The notes: generated by a model from the sequence alone, not told the origin. A stretch of DNA of 64,000 bases from Desulfitobacterium chlororespirans DSM 11544 (GCF_900143285.1 NZ_FRDN01000005.1:219362-283361); one strand, 5' to 3'; shown: positions 36,389 through 45,582, numbered from the stretch's first letter. A program made the numbers and translations.

Positions 36389-37207
36389 ATGCCGGAAATT
36401 CCTGAAATGGAAACGTACAAGAATTATTTACAGCTATCCGTCCTTGATAAGAGAATTGTGGGAACCGAAATCACCAGGGCGCGCAGCACCAATGTTCCTA
36501 CCGATGAGTTTGTGAGATGGGTGCAGGATACAAGTATTGAGCAGGTGTTAAGATATGGGAAATACCTCATCCTTGCCCTGAGCTCAGGGAAAGCCCTCTG
36601 CGCTCATATGATGCTTGATGGCAGAATGTATTATGAAGTGGCGGGAGAACCTGTAGAATTGCCGGGCAGATCCCATATCCGGCTGAAGTTTGCCGATCAC
36701 TCCATTCTCCATTTTTGCGACTTAAGATTAGGTTACCTTAAGCTGCTCGAGCCATCCCAGGTGGACGCCATCAAGGAAGGGCTGGGTCTTGATCCTTTGG
36801 ATGCGGAGTTTTCCTTGGCCGCTTTTTTGAATATCCTTAGCGGGAAAAGAGGCATGATTAAGCCTCTGCTCATGGATCAAAAAAACATATCAGGCATAGG
36901 CAACGCCTATTCCAACGAGATTTTATTTGCCGCGGGAATACTGCCGGAACGCAAAACCCCCACCTTAACCGATGGGGAGAGGGATCGGCTGTATGGGGTC
37001 ATCCCTGATTTGCTTCAGCAAGCGATTGCCAAAGGGGGATATATCGAAGAGCCCTTTGCCTCCTGGGATAAGTTAAGCGGAGGAATGATTCCGTATTTTA
37101 AGGTTTATGATCGCACGGGACAGCCTTGCCTTCAATGTGGTGAGCCCATAAAGCAAAAGACAGTTGGCGGCAGGAATGCTTATTATTGTTTAACCTGCCA
37201 GCACTAA
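36389..37207 (+). CDS. mutM: formamidopyrimidine-DNA glycosylase (Fpg/MutM family)
   Basis: A 272-residue DNA repair glycosylase. The mature N-terminus MPEIPEMETY supplies the catalytic Pro and the following Glu, in the form PEIPEME rather than the usual PELPEVE. RYGKYL with the catalytic Lys is near 57. The H2TH region has DQKNISGIGNAYSNEILF, and the C-terminal zinc finger CLQCG...YYCLTCQ is intact. It removes oxidised purines such as 8-oxoG or formamidopyrimidine and nicks the strand. ATG 36389 is set by the need for Pro as residue 2 and by TTGAGGTGAG upstream. Confidence 0.9.
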   Translation: MPEIPEMETYKNYLQLSVLDKRIVGTEITRARSTNVPTDEFVRWVQDTSIEQVLRYGKYLILALSSGKALCAHMMLDGRMYYEVAGEPVELPGRSHIRLKFADHSILHFCDLRLGYLKLLEPSQVDAIKEGLGLDPLDAEFSLAAFLNILSGKRGMIKPLLMDQKNISGIGNAYSNEILFAAGILPERKTPTLTDGERDRLYGVIPDLLQQAIAKGGYIEEPFASWDKLSGGMIPYFKVYDRTGQPCLQCGEPIKQKTVGGRNAYYCLTCQH

Positions 37208-37276
37208 CGCTGCCTGTCGATCATACAGCTAAGAGAATAGAATACACCATTATCTGTGGGAAAAGAGAGTGATAGC

Positions 37277-37741
37277 ATGGGGTTTAAAATTAAAAGAAGG
37301 CCTTTTGCGAGCAAGTTATTGATCGCTTTGCACATTATATTAGGGTTAGGCGCAATTTTTGGCGGGGTGGTTCTGATCATCGATCCCAGCGGGGGGATAA
37401 TTCAGATGCCGGTCACCATACTGGAAGGTTCCATCTTTAGCAGCTTTCTGATCCCCGGCATCATTCTGCTCACCCTGTTAGGGATTTTGCCCTTGCTGGC
37501 AGCCTATGGGTTAGTAAGAAATCAACCTTTGCCAATAGCCAATCGGCTCAACCTGTTTGCTGATAAAGACTGGGCCTGGACCTATTCACTCTATATCGGA
37601 TTTATTTTAATTATCTTCATTGCAGTCGAAGCTTATATCATTAAAGGCTTTGTCGCTATTCATCTGGGCTATATTTTTGGGGCATTACTCATTCAGGCCC
37701 TCACCTTGCTTCCTTCCGTACAGCGCTATTATACCTTGTAA
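37277..37741 (+). CDS. four-helix membrane protein of unknown function
   Basis: An integral membrane protein of 154 residues with four predicted helices (about 18-38, 55-83, 104-124, 128-147) and a basic N-terminus KIKRRPF. I do not recognise a family. ATG 37277 has only a weak upstream AGAGAG. It stands alone between the Fpg and DUF1697 genes, with 60 bases before the next start. Confidence 0.6.
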   Translation: MGFKIKRRPFASKLLIALHIILGLGAIFGGVVLIIDPSGGIIQMPVTILEGSIFSSFLIPGIILLTLLGILPLLAAYGLVRNQPLPIANRLNLFADKDWAWTYSLYIGFILIIFIAVEAYIIKGFVAIHLGYIFGALLIQALTLLPSVQRYYTL

Positions 37742-37801
37742 GAGCAAGGCCTTCTTTGCCCAACATGTATTCCTTAATAATGAAAATGGGGGAAGTTTTA
37801 T

Positions 37802-38344
37802 ATGAAGTATATCGCCCTGCTGCGGGGGATCAATGTAGGCGGGAAAAATAAAGTCCCCATGGCTCAATTAAAACAATGCTTTACAAAAGCAGGGTTTCAA
37901 AATGTAGTGACCTACATCAATAGTGGGAATGTCATCTTCGATGCACAAGCCCAGGACCACCTCATGCTTGCTGAAAAATGCAAAGTGATTTTAGAAGAGG
38001 AATTTAAATTTCCTGTAGATTTAGCATTGATCGATGAGGAGAGCATGCGGGAAGCCTTGGAGCATGCGCCGGATTGGTGGGATGAGGACCCTGAGGCCAA
38101 ACATAATGCCCTGTTTGTTATCCATCCTGCCACAGCCGCAGACATAGTTGCCGAAGTAGGGGCCACCAAACCGGAGTATGAACAAGTATTTGCTCATGGC
38201 CCTGTGATATTTTGGTCAGCATCGTTAAAGACCTTTTCCCGCACCCGGTGGTCCAAAATCGTAGGGACCAAGACTTATAAATCCGTTACCATCAGAAATG
38301 CCAATACCACAAAAAAGATGTTGGAGCTGACCCTGTCTCATTAA
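37802..38344 (+). CDS. DUF1697 family protein
   Basis: A 180-residue cytoplasmic protein whose opening YIALLRGINVGGKNKVPMA is the DUF1697 signature, followed by VVTYINSGNVIFDA and a C-terminal KIVGTKTYKSVTIRNANTTKKM. The family is widespread in bacteria and its role is not established. ATG 37802 follows GGGGGAAG. Length is typical. Confidence 0.88.
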   Translation: MKYIALLRGINVGGKNKVPMAQLKQCFTKAGFQNVVTYINSGNVIFDAQAQDHLMLAEKCKVILEEEFKFPVDLALIDEESMREALEHAPDWWDEDPEAKHNALFVIHPATAADIVAEVGATKPEYEQVFAHGPVIFWSASLKTFSRTRWSKIVGTKTYKSVTIRNANTTKKMLELTLSH

Positions 38345-38379
38345 CTTTCCAGGATGTCAAGGAGGATAGGAAGGGGGAT

Positions 38380-38457
38380 ATGGAAAACGCTGTACAATCC
38401 CTGGCCAAGATACAAAGCTTTGCAGCAGACCGATATGTTTGTTACCATGGGGATTAA
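38380..38457 (+). CDS. possible 25-residue small protein
   Basis: A short frame starts at ATG 38380 right after GGAGGATAGGAAGGGGGAT and ends at TAA 38455-38457. The predicted peptide (MENAVQSLAK, then IQSFAADRYVCYHGD) has no recognised family. The good ribosome-binding site is the only support. It could also be an upstream leader frame for the DUF3786 gene or a decayed gene start. Confidence 0.25.
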   Translation: MENAVQSLAKIQSFAADRYVCYHGD

Positions 38458-38516
38458 GCGTAATTAGTAAGCAGTGGCGTGGGATGAATGATGAGAGTGG
38501 AGTGGAGGAGATAAGA

Positions 38517-39146
38517 ATGGAGACGAATTACCGTGTTGCCTACCACAAATTTTGGCAGGACATAAAAAAGAGAGAACCGGCAGAGATCACAGCGACACGA
38601 GCGGTATCCTATAACGAGGATGCCAGGCAGTTTTCAGTGATATTCTTTGCTCAGGAGTACATTGCGGATAGCAATCAGGAAACAGTATACCGTAAAGAAG
38701 ATGGGTATACTCCGGATATTATGGATGCCATCATTATTCTTAACTATTTGGCTTATGCCCAGCCGTTGTCGGAAGCAGAGCCCAGGTGGGTGAGCATTAA
38801 GGAAATACCGGGAGGGATGATTTTTTATGCCGCTTTTCTTAAAACGGCCATCTCACCCTTGATCAAGGCTTTTGGTCATCAGGCCCAGCTTTTGGACACC
38901 GTGGCGGCCTCTTTAGGCGGGCAGCCCGCCCCTATGGGAAGCTCAGCGGTGCTGTTTAAAGCCTTCCCGGAAATCCCAGTCTGTGTGGTTATCTGGGAGG
39001 GGGACGAAGAGGTTAAAGCCAACGCCACCATTCTTTTTGAGCCTTCCATAGAGCCTATGCTGCACAGTGAAAGCATCATCGGTCTTGGTATTTCCTTAGC
39101 CAACCGATTGAACAAAAGGGCCGCCAAGGAGCCCAGCAGCAAATAA
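38517..39146 (+). CDS. DUF3786 domain protein
   Basis: A 209-residue soluble protein. The segment TPDIMDAIIILNYLAYAQPLSE and the later WVSIKEIPGGMIFYAAFLKTA fit the DUF3786 family, found in anaerobes and sometimes beside corrinoid proteins. The C-terminal half (PVCVVIWEGDEEVKANATILF) is also typical. Function is unknown. ATG 38517 follows GGAGGAGATAAGA; the open frame upstream to 38439 lacks a ribosome-binding site. Confidence 0.75.
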   Translation: METNYRVAYHKFWQDIKKREPAEITATRAVSYNEDARQFSVIFFAQEYIADSNQETVYRKEDGYTPDIMDAIIILNYLAYAQPLSEAEPRWVSIKEIPGGMIFYAAFLKTAISPLIKAFGHQAQLLDTVAASLGGQPAPMGSSAVLFKAFPEIPVCVVIWEGDEEVKANATILFEPSIEPMLHSESIIGLGISLANRLNKRAAKEPSSK

Positions 39147-39214
39147 AACATGAAGCGGGCTCATGGTGCGCCGGTTCTCACAGCAAAGGTTTGGGCAGGA
39201 AAGGGTAGATCACT

Positions 39215-40003
39215 ATGGAAATATTCCTCCAGGAAGTTAACGAGGCACAAGCCGTTAGTATTCTGTTTATCCACGGAGGCGGTTTAAGCGGATGGATGTG
39301 GGATAAGCAGGTTAAAGATCTGAATGGCTTCCATTGCCTTGTTCCTGACCTGCCCGGACATGGGAACAGCAGGGAGCTTCAGAACTTTTACATTAAAGAA
39401 TGTGCCCAACTGATGGCCGCCCTGATCAAAAGCAAAGGGCATCATGGCAAAGCCCATGTGGTGGGACATTCCATCGGCGCCCAAATTCTTCTGCAGCTTT
39501 TGGCGGATTCACCGGAGGTAGTTCACACTGCAGTTGTTCATAGTGCATTGGTTCGTTCCCTTTGGGGAGTGTCCAGTTTGATTAAGCCTACCGTAAAACT
39601 GACCATTCCCTTGACCCGGAAAAAATGGTTTGCTAAACTGCAGGCCCAAACCCTGAGCATCCCGGCGGAATATTTTCTTAGATATTATGAAGAATCCAAG
39701 TCCATATCGGCTGAGACATTGGCAGGATTGCTTATAGAAAATGCTGCCTTTAAGCTGCCTGATGGTTTGGAGAATAACCCGGTACCAACCCTTATTCTGG
39801 TGGGGGAGAAGGAAAGAGGGATAATGATCCATTCTGCAAAGGATTTAGTATCATTTCTCCCCAATGCTGAAGGCTATATAGTTCAGGGCGCGGGTCATGG
39901 TTTTAATTTCGAAGACCCGGTGCTCTACACTAAGATTCTGCAGGCCTGGCTTGCCGAAAGCCGGCTTCCCGCAGGCAGCCTTAAACGGATTCTCAAGCCT
40001 TGA
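39215..40003 (+). CDS. alpha/beta-fold hydrolase
   Basis: A 262-residue serine hydrolase. FIHGGGLSGWMWD forms the oxyanion-hole region; the nucleophile elbow is VVGHSIGAQI (GHSIG) near 88. An acid in the LVGEKERG region and the catalytic His in GAGHGFNFED complete the triad. Substrate unknown; small esters or lactones are typical of such proteins. ATG 39215 follows AGGAAAGGG. It stands before the long regulatory region of an ABC importer. Confidence 0.83.
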   Translation: MEIFLQEVNEAQAVSILFIHGGGLSGWMWDKQVKDLNGFHCLVPDLPGHGNSRELQNFYIKECAQLMAALIKSKGHHGKAHVVGHSIGAQILLQLLADSPEVVHTAVVHSALVRSLWGVSSLIKPTVKLTIPLTRKKWFAKLQAQTLSIPAEYFLRYYEESKSISAETLAGLLIENAAFKLPDGLENNPVPTLILVGEKERGIMIHSAKDLVSFLPNAEGYIVQGAGHGFNFEDPVLYTKILQAWLAESRLPAGSLKRILKP

Positions 40004-40069
40004 TCAGGATACGGCCAACATCATACTTTTAAGTAGTCTGATTTTTTAGAAATCAAAAGCTGAATTGTC

Positions 40070-40097
40070 TTGACAATAAGCGGGGCTATAGTATATT
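40070..40097 (+). promoter_or_regulatory. sigma-A-type promoter of the ABC importer operon
   Basis: TTGACA (40070-40075), a 16-base spacer and TATATT (40092-40097) give a near-consensus promoter. Transcription would begin near 40104, about 245 bases before the first start codon. Confidence 0.65.
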
Positions 40098-40103
40098 CTC
40101 TTC

Positions 40104-40240
40104 TTAAGCGTTGATAGTTGTTGGTACCCTTGTTTTTCAAAACCTTATGCAGAGCCGAGAATCAAATAGCAATAGTGGCAGGATGAACCTGCCTTAACAC
40201 CATGGAGGTCGTTAAATACGTGCTTCATGGTGTTTTTTAT
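40104..40240 (+). promoter_or_regulatory. structured leader with terminator-like hairpin (candidate riboswitch or attenuator)
   Basis: Within the transcribed leader, GGCAGG-ATGAA-CCTGCC (about 40177-40193) forms one hairpin. It is followed by AACACCATG (40196-40204) pairing with CATGGTGTT (40226-40234) and a T-run (TTTTTTAT). This is an intrinsic terminator between a promoter and the gene it serves, so premature termination is likely. I cannot match it to a known riboswitch class. The rest of 40004-40350 holds nothing else recognisable. Confidence 0.5.
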
Positions 40241-40350
40241 TTTTAACTTTTGAGCACTTAACAAAGTATTTTGAGCCATTAACAAAGCAAGGTTAAGAAT
40301 CCAGGTATCTTTCTTTAAGGCCTGTGGCAAAGAAGTGGAGGATGACTAAG

Positions 40351-41952
40351 ATGAAAAGGCATAATAAAAAATGGACAGTTTTAGGTATGTTGGTCATGTG
40401 CATAGCCCTTGTTCTGGCAGGTTGCGGCGGAAGCAATGCAGCGATTACTAAAGAAAAGACCAACAAAGATGAACTGGTTATCTATATAGGGTATGGAATG
40501 ACCAGCGGCAGTTATGATCCCTGCACCGGGTACGGCATCTATGGGGACGGAATTTTTCATAGCAACCTGCTGAAATTCAATGCCCAAATTGAAGCGGAGC
40601 CTGATTTGGCCGTCGGCTATACGGTCAGTGATGATGGATTAACCTATACATATACTCTTCGCGATGATGTGAAATTCTCTGATGGAGAGCCTTTGACCGC
40701 CGATGATGTGGCCTTTACCTATATGACCGCGAAAGCAAGCGGTTCCAGCGTGGATCTGACCATGTTGGAAAAAGCCGAGGCTAAAGATAAAGCTACCGTT
40801 GTCTTTACCTTGAATAAGAAATGGTCGGCTTTTGCCTCCACCACAGCCCTGCTGGGCATTGTTCCGCAGCATGCTTACGGACCGGGTTACGGGGACAATC
40901 CTATCGGGACAGGCCCCTTTAAAGTAGCCCAATTGGATAAAGAGCAGCAGCTTATCGTCGTCCCCAATGATTACTATTATGGAACCAAGTCCAGCTTTAA
41001 AAAGATTACCATTCTGAATCTGGATGAGGAGGCCGCCTTAGCGGCAGCCAAATCAGGAAACCTGGATGTGGTCATGGTCAATCCTGAATATGCCTACGAA
41101 GAGGTTCCGGGTATGAGCATGGCAAGGATTAAGACTGTGGATAATCGGGGATTTAATTTGCCCGTCATAGCGGAGACCAAGGATGCCAAGGGCAATGTAA
41201 TCGGCAACAATGTCACCAGCGATTATGCTGTACGCAAGGCCTTAAACATTGGCATTGACCGGGAAACCATTATCCAAAACGCTCTTAACGGGATCGGAAC
41301 CCCTGCCTACGGCCGGGTGGATGCTTTGCCCTGGAACAACACTCCCGAATTCGAGGATGGCCGGGTGGAAGAAGCAAAGGCTCTCTTGGCAGAAGCGGGC
41401 TGGATCGATACGGATGGAGACGGCATTCGGGAGAAGAATGGAATCAAGGCCGAATTCAAGATTTCCGGAAGAACCGATGATTTACAGCGTTATAATCTGG
41501 CCGTGGCGTTGAGCGAAGATGCCAAGAAGCTGGGCATTAATCTTAGCGCCGAAGCATTGGCCTGGGCCGACTGTAAAGCCCTGACCCGCACTATACCCAC
41601 TTGTTGGGGAAGCGGTGACTATAATCCTATCGACCTTTATAATGCTCACTATTCCCAAATGATCGGCGTCGGAACCAGCAATCCGGCCTCCTATGCCAAT
41701 CCCAAAGTGGATGACTATATCGAGAAGGCCTTGGCGGCAACCAGCATGGCAGAAGCCATAGACTATTGGAAGCTTTCCCAGTGGGATGGCGAGACAGGAA
41801 CCAGCGTTGATTATCCCTTCCTGTGGATTGTCAATATCGATCACACTTATTTTGTACGGGATGGGTTAAATCTTGGAGAGCAGCGGATTCATCCCCATGG
41901 TCATGGGGTGCCGGTTATTGCCAATATGAATGAGTGGACCTTTGAATCCTGA
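40351..41952 (+). CDS. ABC transporter substrate-binding lipoprotein, family 5 (peptide/nickel type)
   Basis: A 533-residue lipoprotein with signal peptide WTVLGMLVMCIALVLAGC (lipobox LAGC) and a family-5 binding domain. The signature DDGLTYTYTLRDDVKFSDGEPLTADD is visible in parts, as is YAVRKALNIGIDRETI. The family binds oligopeptides, nickel chelates, or other small solutes. The sequence does not decide which. ATG 40351 follows TGGAGGA at eight bases. It heads a five-gene operon (binding protein, two permeases, two ATPases) behind a leader with an attenuator-like hairpin. Confidence 0.87.
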   Translation: MKRHNKKWTVLGMLVMCIALVLAGCGGSNAAITKEKTNKDELVIYIGYGMTSGSYDPCTGYGIYGDGIFHSNLLKFNAQIEAEPDLAVGYTVSDDGLTYTYTLRDDVKFSDGEPLTADDVAFTYMTAKASGSSVDLTMLEKAEAKDKATVVFTLNKKWSAFASTTALLGIVPQHAYGPGYGDNPIGTGPFKVAQLDKEQQLIVVPNDYYYGTKSSFKKITILNLDEEAALAAAKSGNLDVVMVNPEYAYEEVPGMSMARIKTVDNRGFNLPVIAETKDAKGNVIGNNVTSDYAVRKALNIGIDRETIIQNALNGIGTPAYGRVDALPWNNTPEFEDGRVEEAKALLAEAGWIDTDGDGIREKNGIKAEFKISGRTDDLQRYNLAVALSEDAKKLGINLSAEALAWADCKALTRTIPTCWGSGDYNPIDLYNAHYSQMIGVGTSNPASYANPKVDDYIEKALAATSMAEAIDYWKLSQWDGETGTSVDYPFLWIVNIDHTYFVRDGLNLGEQRIHPHGHGVPVIANMNEWTFES

Positions 41953-42018
41953 TAAGAGGGCGCCCTGAAAAACGATACTTGCCATAAGAGAAAAATGGAG
42001 AGACTTGAGGAAGCGCAG

Positions 42019-43017
42019 ATGAAACTGAGAAATAAGGTTTTACAGAAGCTAATCGTGCCATCCTTCTTGCGTATGATCACTTTGCTCGTCGCTATGAGTG
42101 TGATTGCCTTTGCCTTGGTGATGTCTTCACCGGTTGATCCTATTGATGGGTTCGTAGGTTCAGAGTCCAATGTCTCCCAGGAGCAAAGGGACAATGTAGC
42201 CCGTTACTGGGGGCTGGATAAGCCCCCGGCGGAGCGTTTCTTAACTTGGGCGGGGCATGTGCTGCAAGGGGATATGGGGATTTCCAGCACGTATCGCTTG
42301 CCGGTCACCCAAGTGATCGGGGAACGGGTGAAAGCATCCTTAGCCTTAATGGGAGTAGCCTGGGTTCTTTCCGGGGTACTGGGCTTTGTCCTGGGCATTC
42401 TGGCCGGGGTTAACCGGGGAAGGCTGCTGGATCGCTTTATCAAAACGTTTTGTCTGGCTTTATCTTCAGCTCCGACGTTTTGGATTGGGCTTTTGATCCT
42501 GATGGTGTTCGCTGTGAACCTGCAGTGGTTTCCCATTGGCTTAGCGGCTCCCATCGGCAAGATTGCCTCCGAGGTAACGCTCTGGGAGCGGATACATCAC
42601 CTGATTTTGCCCGCTTTTACACTAAGCATCGTGGGGGTAGCCAATATTGCCCTGCATACCCGGCAGAAAATGATCGATGTTCTGGAATCAGAGTATGTGC
42701 TCTTTGCCAGAGCAAGGGGAGAGTCCACCTACAGCATTGTCAAGCGGCACGGCATTCGCAATATTATGCTGCCGGCGATTACCCTGCAGTTTGCCTCTTT
42801 CAGTGAATTATTCGGGGGCTCTGTCTTGGCGGAGCAGGTCTTTACCTATCCAGGCCTGGGCAATGCCGTGACTCAGGCAGGACTGCGCGGCGATGTACCC
42901 CTGTTTTTGGGAATTGCTTTGTTCAGTGCCGTCTTCGTCTTCACAGGGAATTTGCTGGCCAACCTCATCTATGGTATCGTCGATCCCCATATAAAGGAGG
43001 CTAACCCCCATGGATAA
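42019..43017 (+). CDS. ABC transporter permease (DppB/NikB type)
   Basis: A 332-residue permease with about six helices. The first helix LLVAMSVIAFALVMSSPVDP and the SPVDP extracytoplasmic segment fit DppB/NikB. The cytoplasmic EAA motif YVLFARARGESTYSIVKRHGIRN is present (split here by its position near residue 225). ATG 42019 follows GAGGAAG at five bases; an in-frame ATG at 41995 has no such site. It overlaps the next gene by 8 bases. Confidence 0.88.
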   Translation: MKLRNKVLQKLIVPSFLRMITLLVAMSVIAFALVMSSPVDPIDGFVGSESNVSQEQRDNVARYWGLDKPPAERFLTWAGHVLQGDMGISSTYRLPVTQVIGERVKASLALMGVAWVLSGVLGFVLGILAGVNRGRLLDRFIKTFCLALSSAPTFWIGLLILMVFAVNLQWFPIGLAAPIGKIASEVTLWERIHHLILPAFTLSIVGVANIALHTRQKMIDVLESEYVLFARARGESTYSIVKRHGIRNIMLPAITLQFASFSELFGGSVLAEQVFTYPGLGNAVTQAGLRGDVPLFLGIALFSAVFVFTGNLLANLIYGIVDPHIKEANPHG

Positions 43018-43870
43018 CTACACAATGACAGCTGAATTGACAAAGAATGGGGGATTCAACCGGCGAACCAAGACCTTTCTGATGTTAGGTTTTTGCGCAG
43101 CAGTATTGATAGCCATCACAGTTGTGGGAGTGACAATGGGTCCGGAAGCCTATGCGCCGGACTATGGGGCCAAAAAGCTGGCCCCCTCGGCAGCTCATTG
43201 GTTTGGCACCGATTATCTGGGACGGGATATGTTTGCCCGGACGATTAAGGGTTTGTCCACCAGCATTCTGGTTGGCCTGTTAGCGGCCACGGTCAGCGCG
43301 GTGATCGCTTTAATCCTGGGCATCGTGGCGGCTACAGCCGGTGGCAAAGTGGATCAATGCATTAGCTGGCTTGTGGATTTGTGCATGGGAATTCCCCATA
43401 TCGTCTTGCTGATGCTGGTATCCTTTATGCTGGGGAGGGGGCTTCAGGGAGTGATTATTGCCGTAGCCGTAACTCACTGGCCTGCTCTAACCCGGGTGGT
43501 GCGGGCTGAAGTCCTTCAGATCCGCCATGCCCACTATGTCCAGGCCGCCCAAAAATTAGGCAAGAGCAACTGGACCATTGCCAAAGATCATATTGCCCCC
43601 CATGTTTTTCCTCAATTCGTGATCGGACTGATTTTGCTTTTTCCCCACGCCATTCTTCATGAAGCGGCCATTACCTTTTTAGGTTATGGACTGCCTCTCG
43701 ATATGCCGGCGGTGGGGGTCATACTTTCTGAAGCTATGAAACACCTGGCCACAGGGATGTGGTGGTTGGCGTTCTTCCCGGGCGTGATGCTCTTGCTCAT
43801 CGTCATGATGTTTGAAGCCATCGGGGAAAGCCTGAGACGGCTGATCGATCCCTATAGCGCTCAAGAATAG
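43010..43870 (+). CDS. ABC transporter permease (DppC/NikC type)
   Basis: A 286-residue partner permease. The family signature HWFGTDYLGRDMFAR near 63 is clear, with an EAA loop HAHYVQAAQKLGKSNWTI and six helices. ATG 43010 follows AAGGAGG and overlaps the DppB-type gene, showing translational coupling. The GTDYLGRD motif separates it from phosphate or molybdate permeases. Confidence 0.9.
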   Translation: MDNYTMTAELTKNGGFNRRTKTFLMLGFCAAVLIAITVVGVTMGPEAYAPDYGAKKLAPSAAHWFGTDYLGRDMFARTIKGLSTSILVGLLAATVSAVIALILGIVAATAGGKVDQCISWLVDLCMGIPHIVLLMLVSFMLGRGLQGVIIAVAVTHWPALTRVVRAEVLQIRHAHYVQAAQKLGKSNWTIAKDHIAPHVFPQFVIGLILLFPHAILHEAAITFLGYGLPLDMPAVGVILSEAMKHLATGMWWLAFFPGVMLLLIVMMFEAIGESLRRLIDPYSAQE

Positions 43871-43882
43871 GAGGGGATAGGT

Positions 43883-44884
43883 ATGAGTCTTATCCTGGAT
43901 AAGGTATCCGCTCAAGAATCAAGCAAAGCAAACAACGCTCAGAGCAATCCGGATGCTGTAGAAAATAAAGAATCCCCACTTCTCGAAGTGAATAATCTGT
44001 CCGTTAAATTCCGGATGTATGAAAAGGGACTCAGGCAGCGGGAGCTGGAGGTCATAACCCATCTGGATGTCAGCATCCATAAAGGAGAGATTTTAGCGGT
44101 CGTCGGCTCCAGCGGTTCAGGCAAGAGTCTGCTGGCCCATGCTATCTTAGGAATTCTCCCTGTCAATGCCACCATGGCCGGTACCTTGAAGTATGAGGGA
44201 GAGCTCCTCACCCCCAGACGCCAGAAAAAACTGCGCGGTCATGAGATCGCCCTGGTTCCCCAATCCGTATCCTACCTTGATCCTCTCATGCGGGTTGCTA
44301 AGCAGGTCCGCGGTGAGCAAGGGACCCAGGAGCAGCAGCGGAAAGCTTTTGCGCGCTTTGCCCTCCAAGAGGAGGTCGGCCGGAAATTCCCCTTTCAGCT
44401 TTCCGGCGGGATGGCCCGCCGGGTCTTGGTTGCCACCGCGGTGCTGGGTGATGCCAAACTGATCATAGCCGATGAGCCTACACCCGGACTCAATCCGGAA
44501 ATCGCCGAGGAGACCATGCGGATTTTCCGTGAACTGGCCGATCAGGGCTGTGGTGTGATGCTCATTACTCATGATATCGATTTGGCTTTAAAATACGCCG
44601 ATCGGATTGCCGTCTTCTATGCGGGAACTACAGTAGAGGTCACACCGGTTGAGAATTTCCTGCGGGGTGAAGAGGCCTTGCGTCATCCCTATAGCCGGGC
44701 TTTATGGCAGGCTCTTCCTCAAAACGGCTTTCATCCTATTGCCGGTTCCCAACCTTATGCAGGAAGCATCCTCACAGGCTGCCGGTTTGCTCCCCGTTGT
44801 GCACAGATCAGCCGGGAATGTGCCGGGGAAGTTCCCATGCGCAGAGTGGGAGATTGCGAAGTGAGGTGTGTCCATGCTTCTTGA
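43883..44884 (+). CDS. ABC transporter ATP-binding protein (DppD/NikD type)
   Basis: A 333-residue ATPase. Walker A is VVGSSGSGKSLLAH; the Q-loop has LVPQSVSYLDP. The signature LSGGMARRVLVATAVLG is altered from LSGGMRQRVMIA, with Ala-Arg-Arg after GGM. Walker B LIIADEPTPGLNP and ITHDIDLALK are intact. The C-terminal oligopeptide extension holds cysteines in TGCRFAPRCAQISREC. ATG 43883 follows GGAGGGG. It overlaps the second ATPase gene. Confidence 0.9.
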   Translation: MSLILDKVSAQESSKANNAQSNPDAVENKESPLLEVNNLSVKFRMYEKGLRQRELEVITHLDVSIHKGEILAVVGSSGSGKSLLAHAILGILPVNATMAGTLKYEGELLTPRRQKKLRGHEIALVPQSVSYLDPLMRVAKQVRGEQGTQEQQRKAFARFALQEEVGRKFPFQLSGGMARRVLVATAVLGDAKLIIADEPTPGLNPEIAEETMRIFRELADQGCGVMLITHDIDLALKYADRIAVFYAGTTVEVTPVENFLRGEEALRHPYSRALWQALPQNGFHPIAGSQPYAGSILTGCRFAPRCAQISRECAGEVPMRRVGDCEVRCVHAS

Positions 44885-45476
44885 GGGGAAAAATATTGGC
44901 TTCCGCTATGGCCAGGAGCCTTGGCTGCTTCAGGATATCAATCTTCAGCTTGAAGAAGGGGAGAGGGTCGGACTGATTGGGCCTTCCGGGTGCGGCAAAA
45001 GCACCCTGGCCAAAATCCTCTCCGGTTACCTTAAACCAGCCCGGGGGGAAGTATTGCTGGCCGGCAAGCCTTTACCGGCAAAGGGCTATTGTCCGGTTCA
45101 ACTCATCTATCAGCACCCTGAAAAAGCCCTCAACCCCCGCTGGAAGCTGGGAGCCTCCCTGGCGGAAGGGTGGGAGCCTGATGACCAAACCCTTGAGGAA
45201 CTGGGGATTGAGAAGGAATGGCTGAAACGCTATCCCAACGAGCTTTCAGGAGGAGAATTGCAGCGCTTCTGTATCGCCCGGGTGCTGGGCCACCCGACCC
45301 GCTTTATCCTCGCCGATGAAATAAGCACCATGCTGGACGTGATCACCCAGGCCCAGATTTGGGATGTGTTGCTGAAGATCATCAAAGAGCGCAATATGGG
45401 TCTGTTAACCGTCACCCACAACCGCGCTCTTGCTGAAAAGATTTGTACACGTCTTATTCATTTTGAAGAACTCTGA
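44874..45476 (+). CDS. ABC transporter ATP-binding protein (NikE/DppF type, short)
   Basis: A 200-residue ATPase, short because it lacks the C-terminal oligopeptide-binding extension seen in many DppF proteins. Walker A is [13 protein letters not shown]. The signature LSGGELQRFCIARVLG, Walker B FILADEISTMLDV and H-loop VTHNRA are present. ATG 44874 overlaps the upstream gene's end. The core catalytic set is complete, so it is probably functional with the longer ATPase. Hairpins at 45511 and 45538 follow. Confidence 0.87.
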   Translation: MLLEGKNIGFRYGQEPWLLQDINLQLEEGERVGLIGPSGCGKSTLAKILSGYLKPARGEVLLAGKPLPAKGYCPVQLIYQHPEKALNPRWKLGASLAEGWEPDDQTLEELGIEKEWLKRYPNELSGGELQRFCIARVLGHPTRFILADEISTMLDVITQAQIWDVLLKIIKERNMGLLTVTHNRALAEKICTRLIHFEEL

Positions 45477-45510
45477 ACTGCTCTTTCAGTTGAGGATTGT
45501 AAATATTGGG

Positions 45511-45565
45511 GCCCTCTCAGTTAGAGGGCAATAAAAGACCGAGGCCATGGGTGCCTCGGTTTTCC
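45511..45565. terminator. bidirectional terminator between convergent operons
   Basis: GCCCTCT/AGAGGGC (45511-45517 with 45523-45529) and ACCGAGGC/GCCTCGGT (45538-45545 with 45553-45560) form two hairpins. The second has TTTTCC after it on the plus strand and, read on the minus strand, CTTTTATT. It serves both the ABC importer and the response regulator gene. Confidence 0.82.
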
Positions 45566-45582
45566 TTAACCCCTTTTAGTCT

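Noticed and set aside
40196-40240. Hairpin treated only as the terminator of the alpha/beta hydrolase gene
   Set aside because: A near-consensus promoter lies between that gene and the hairpin, so it must also act inside the importer leader. A dual role stays possible.
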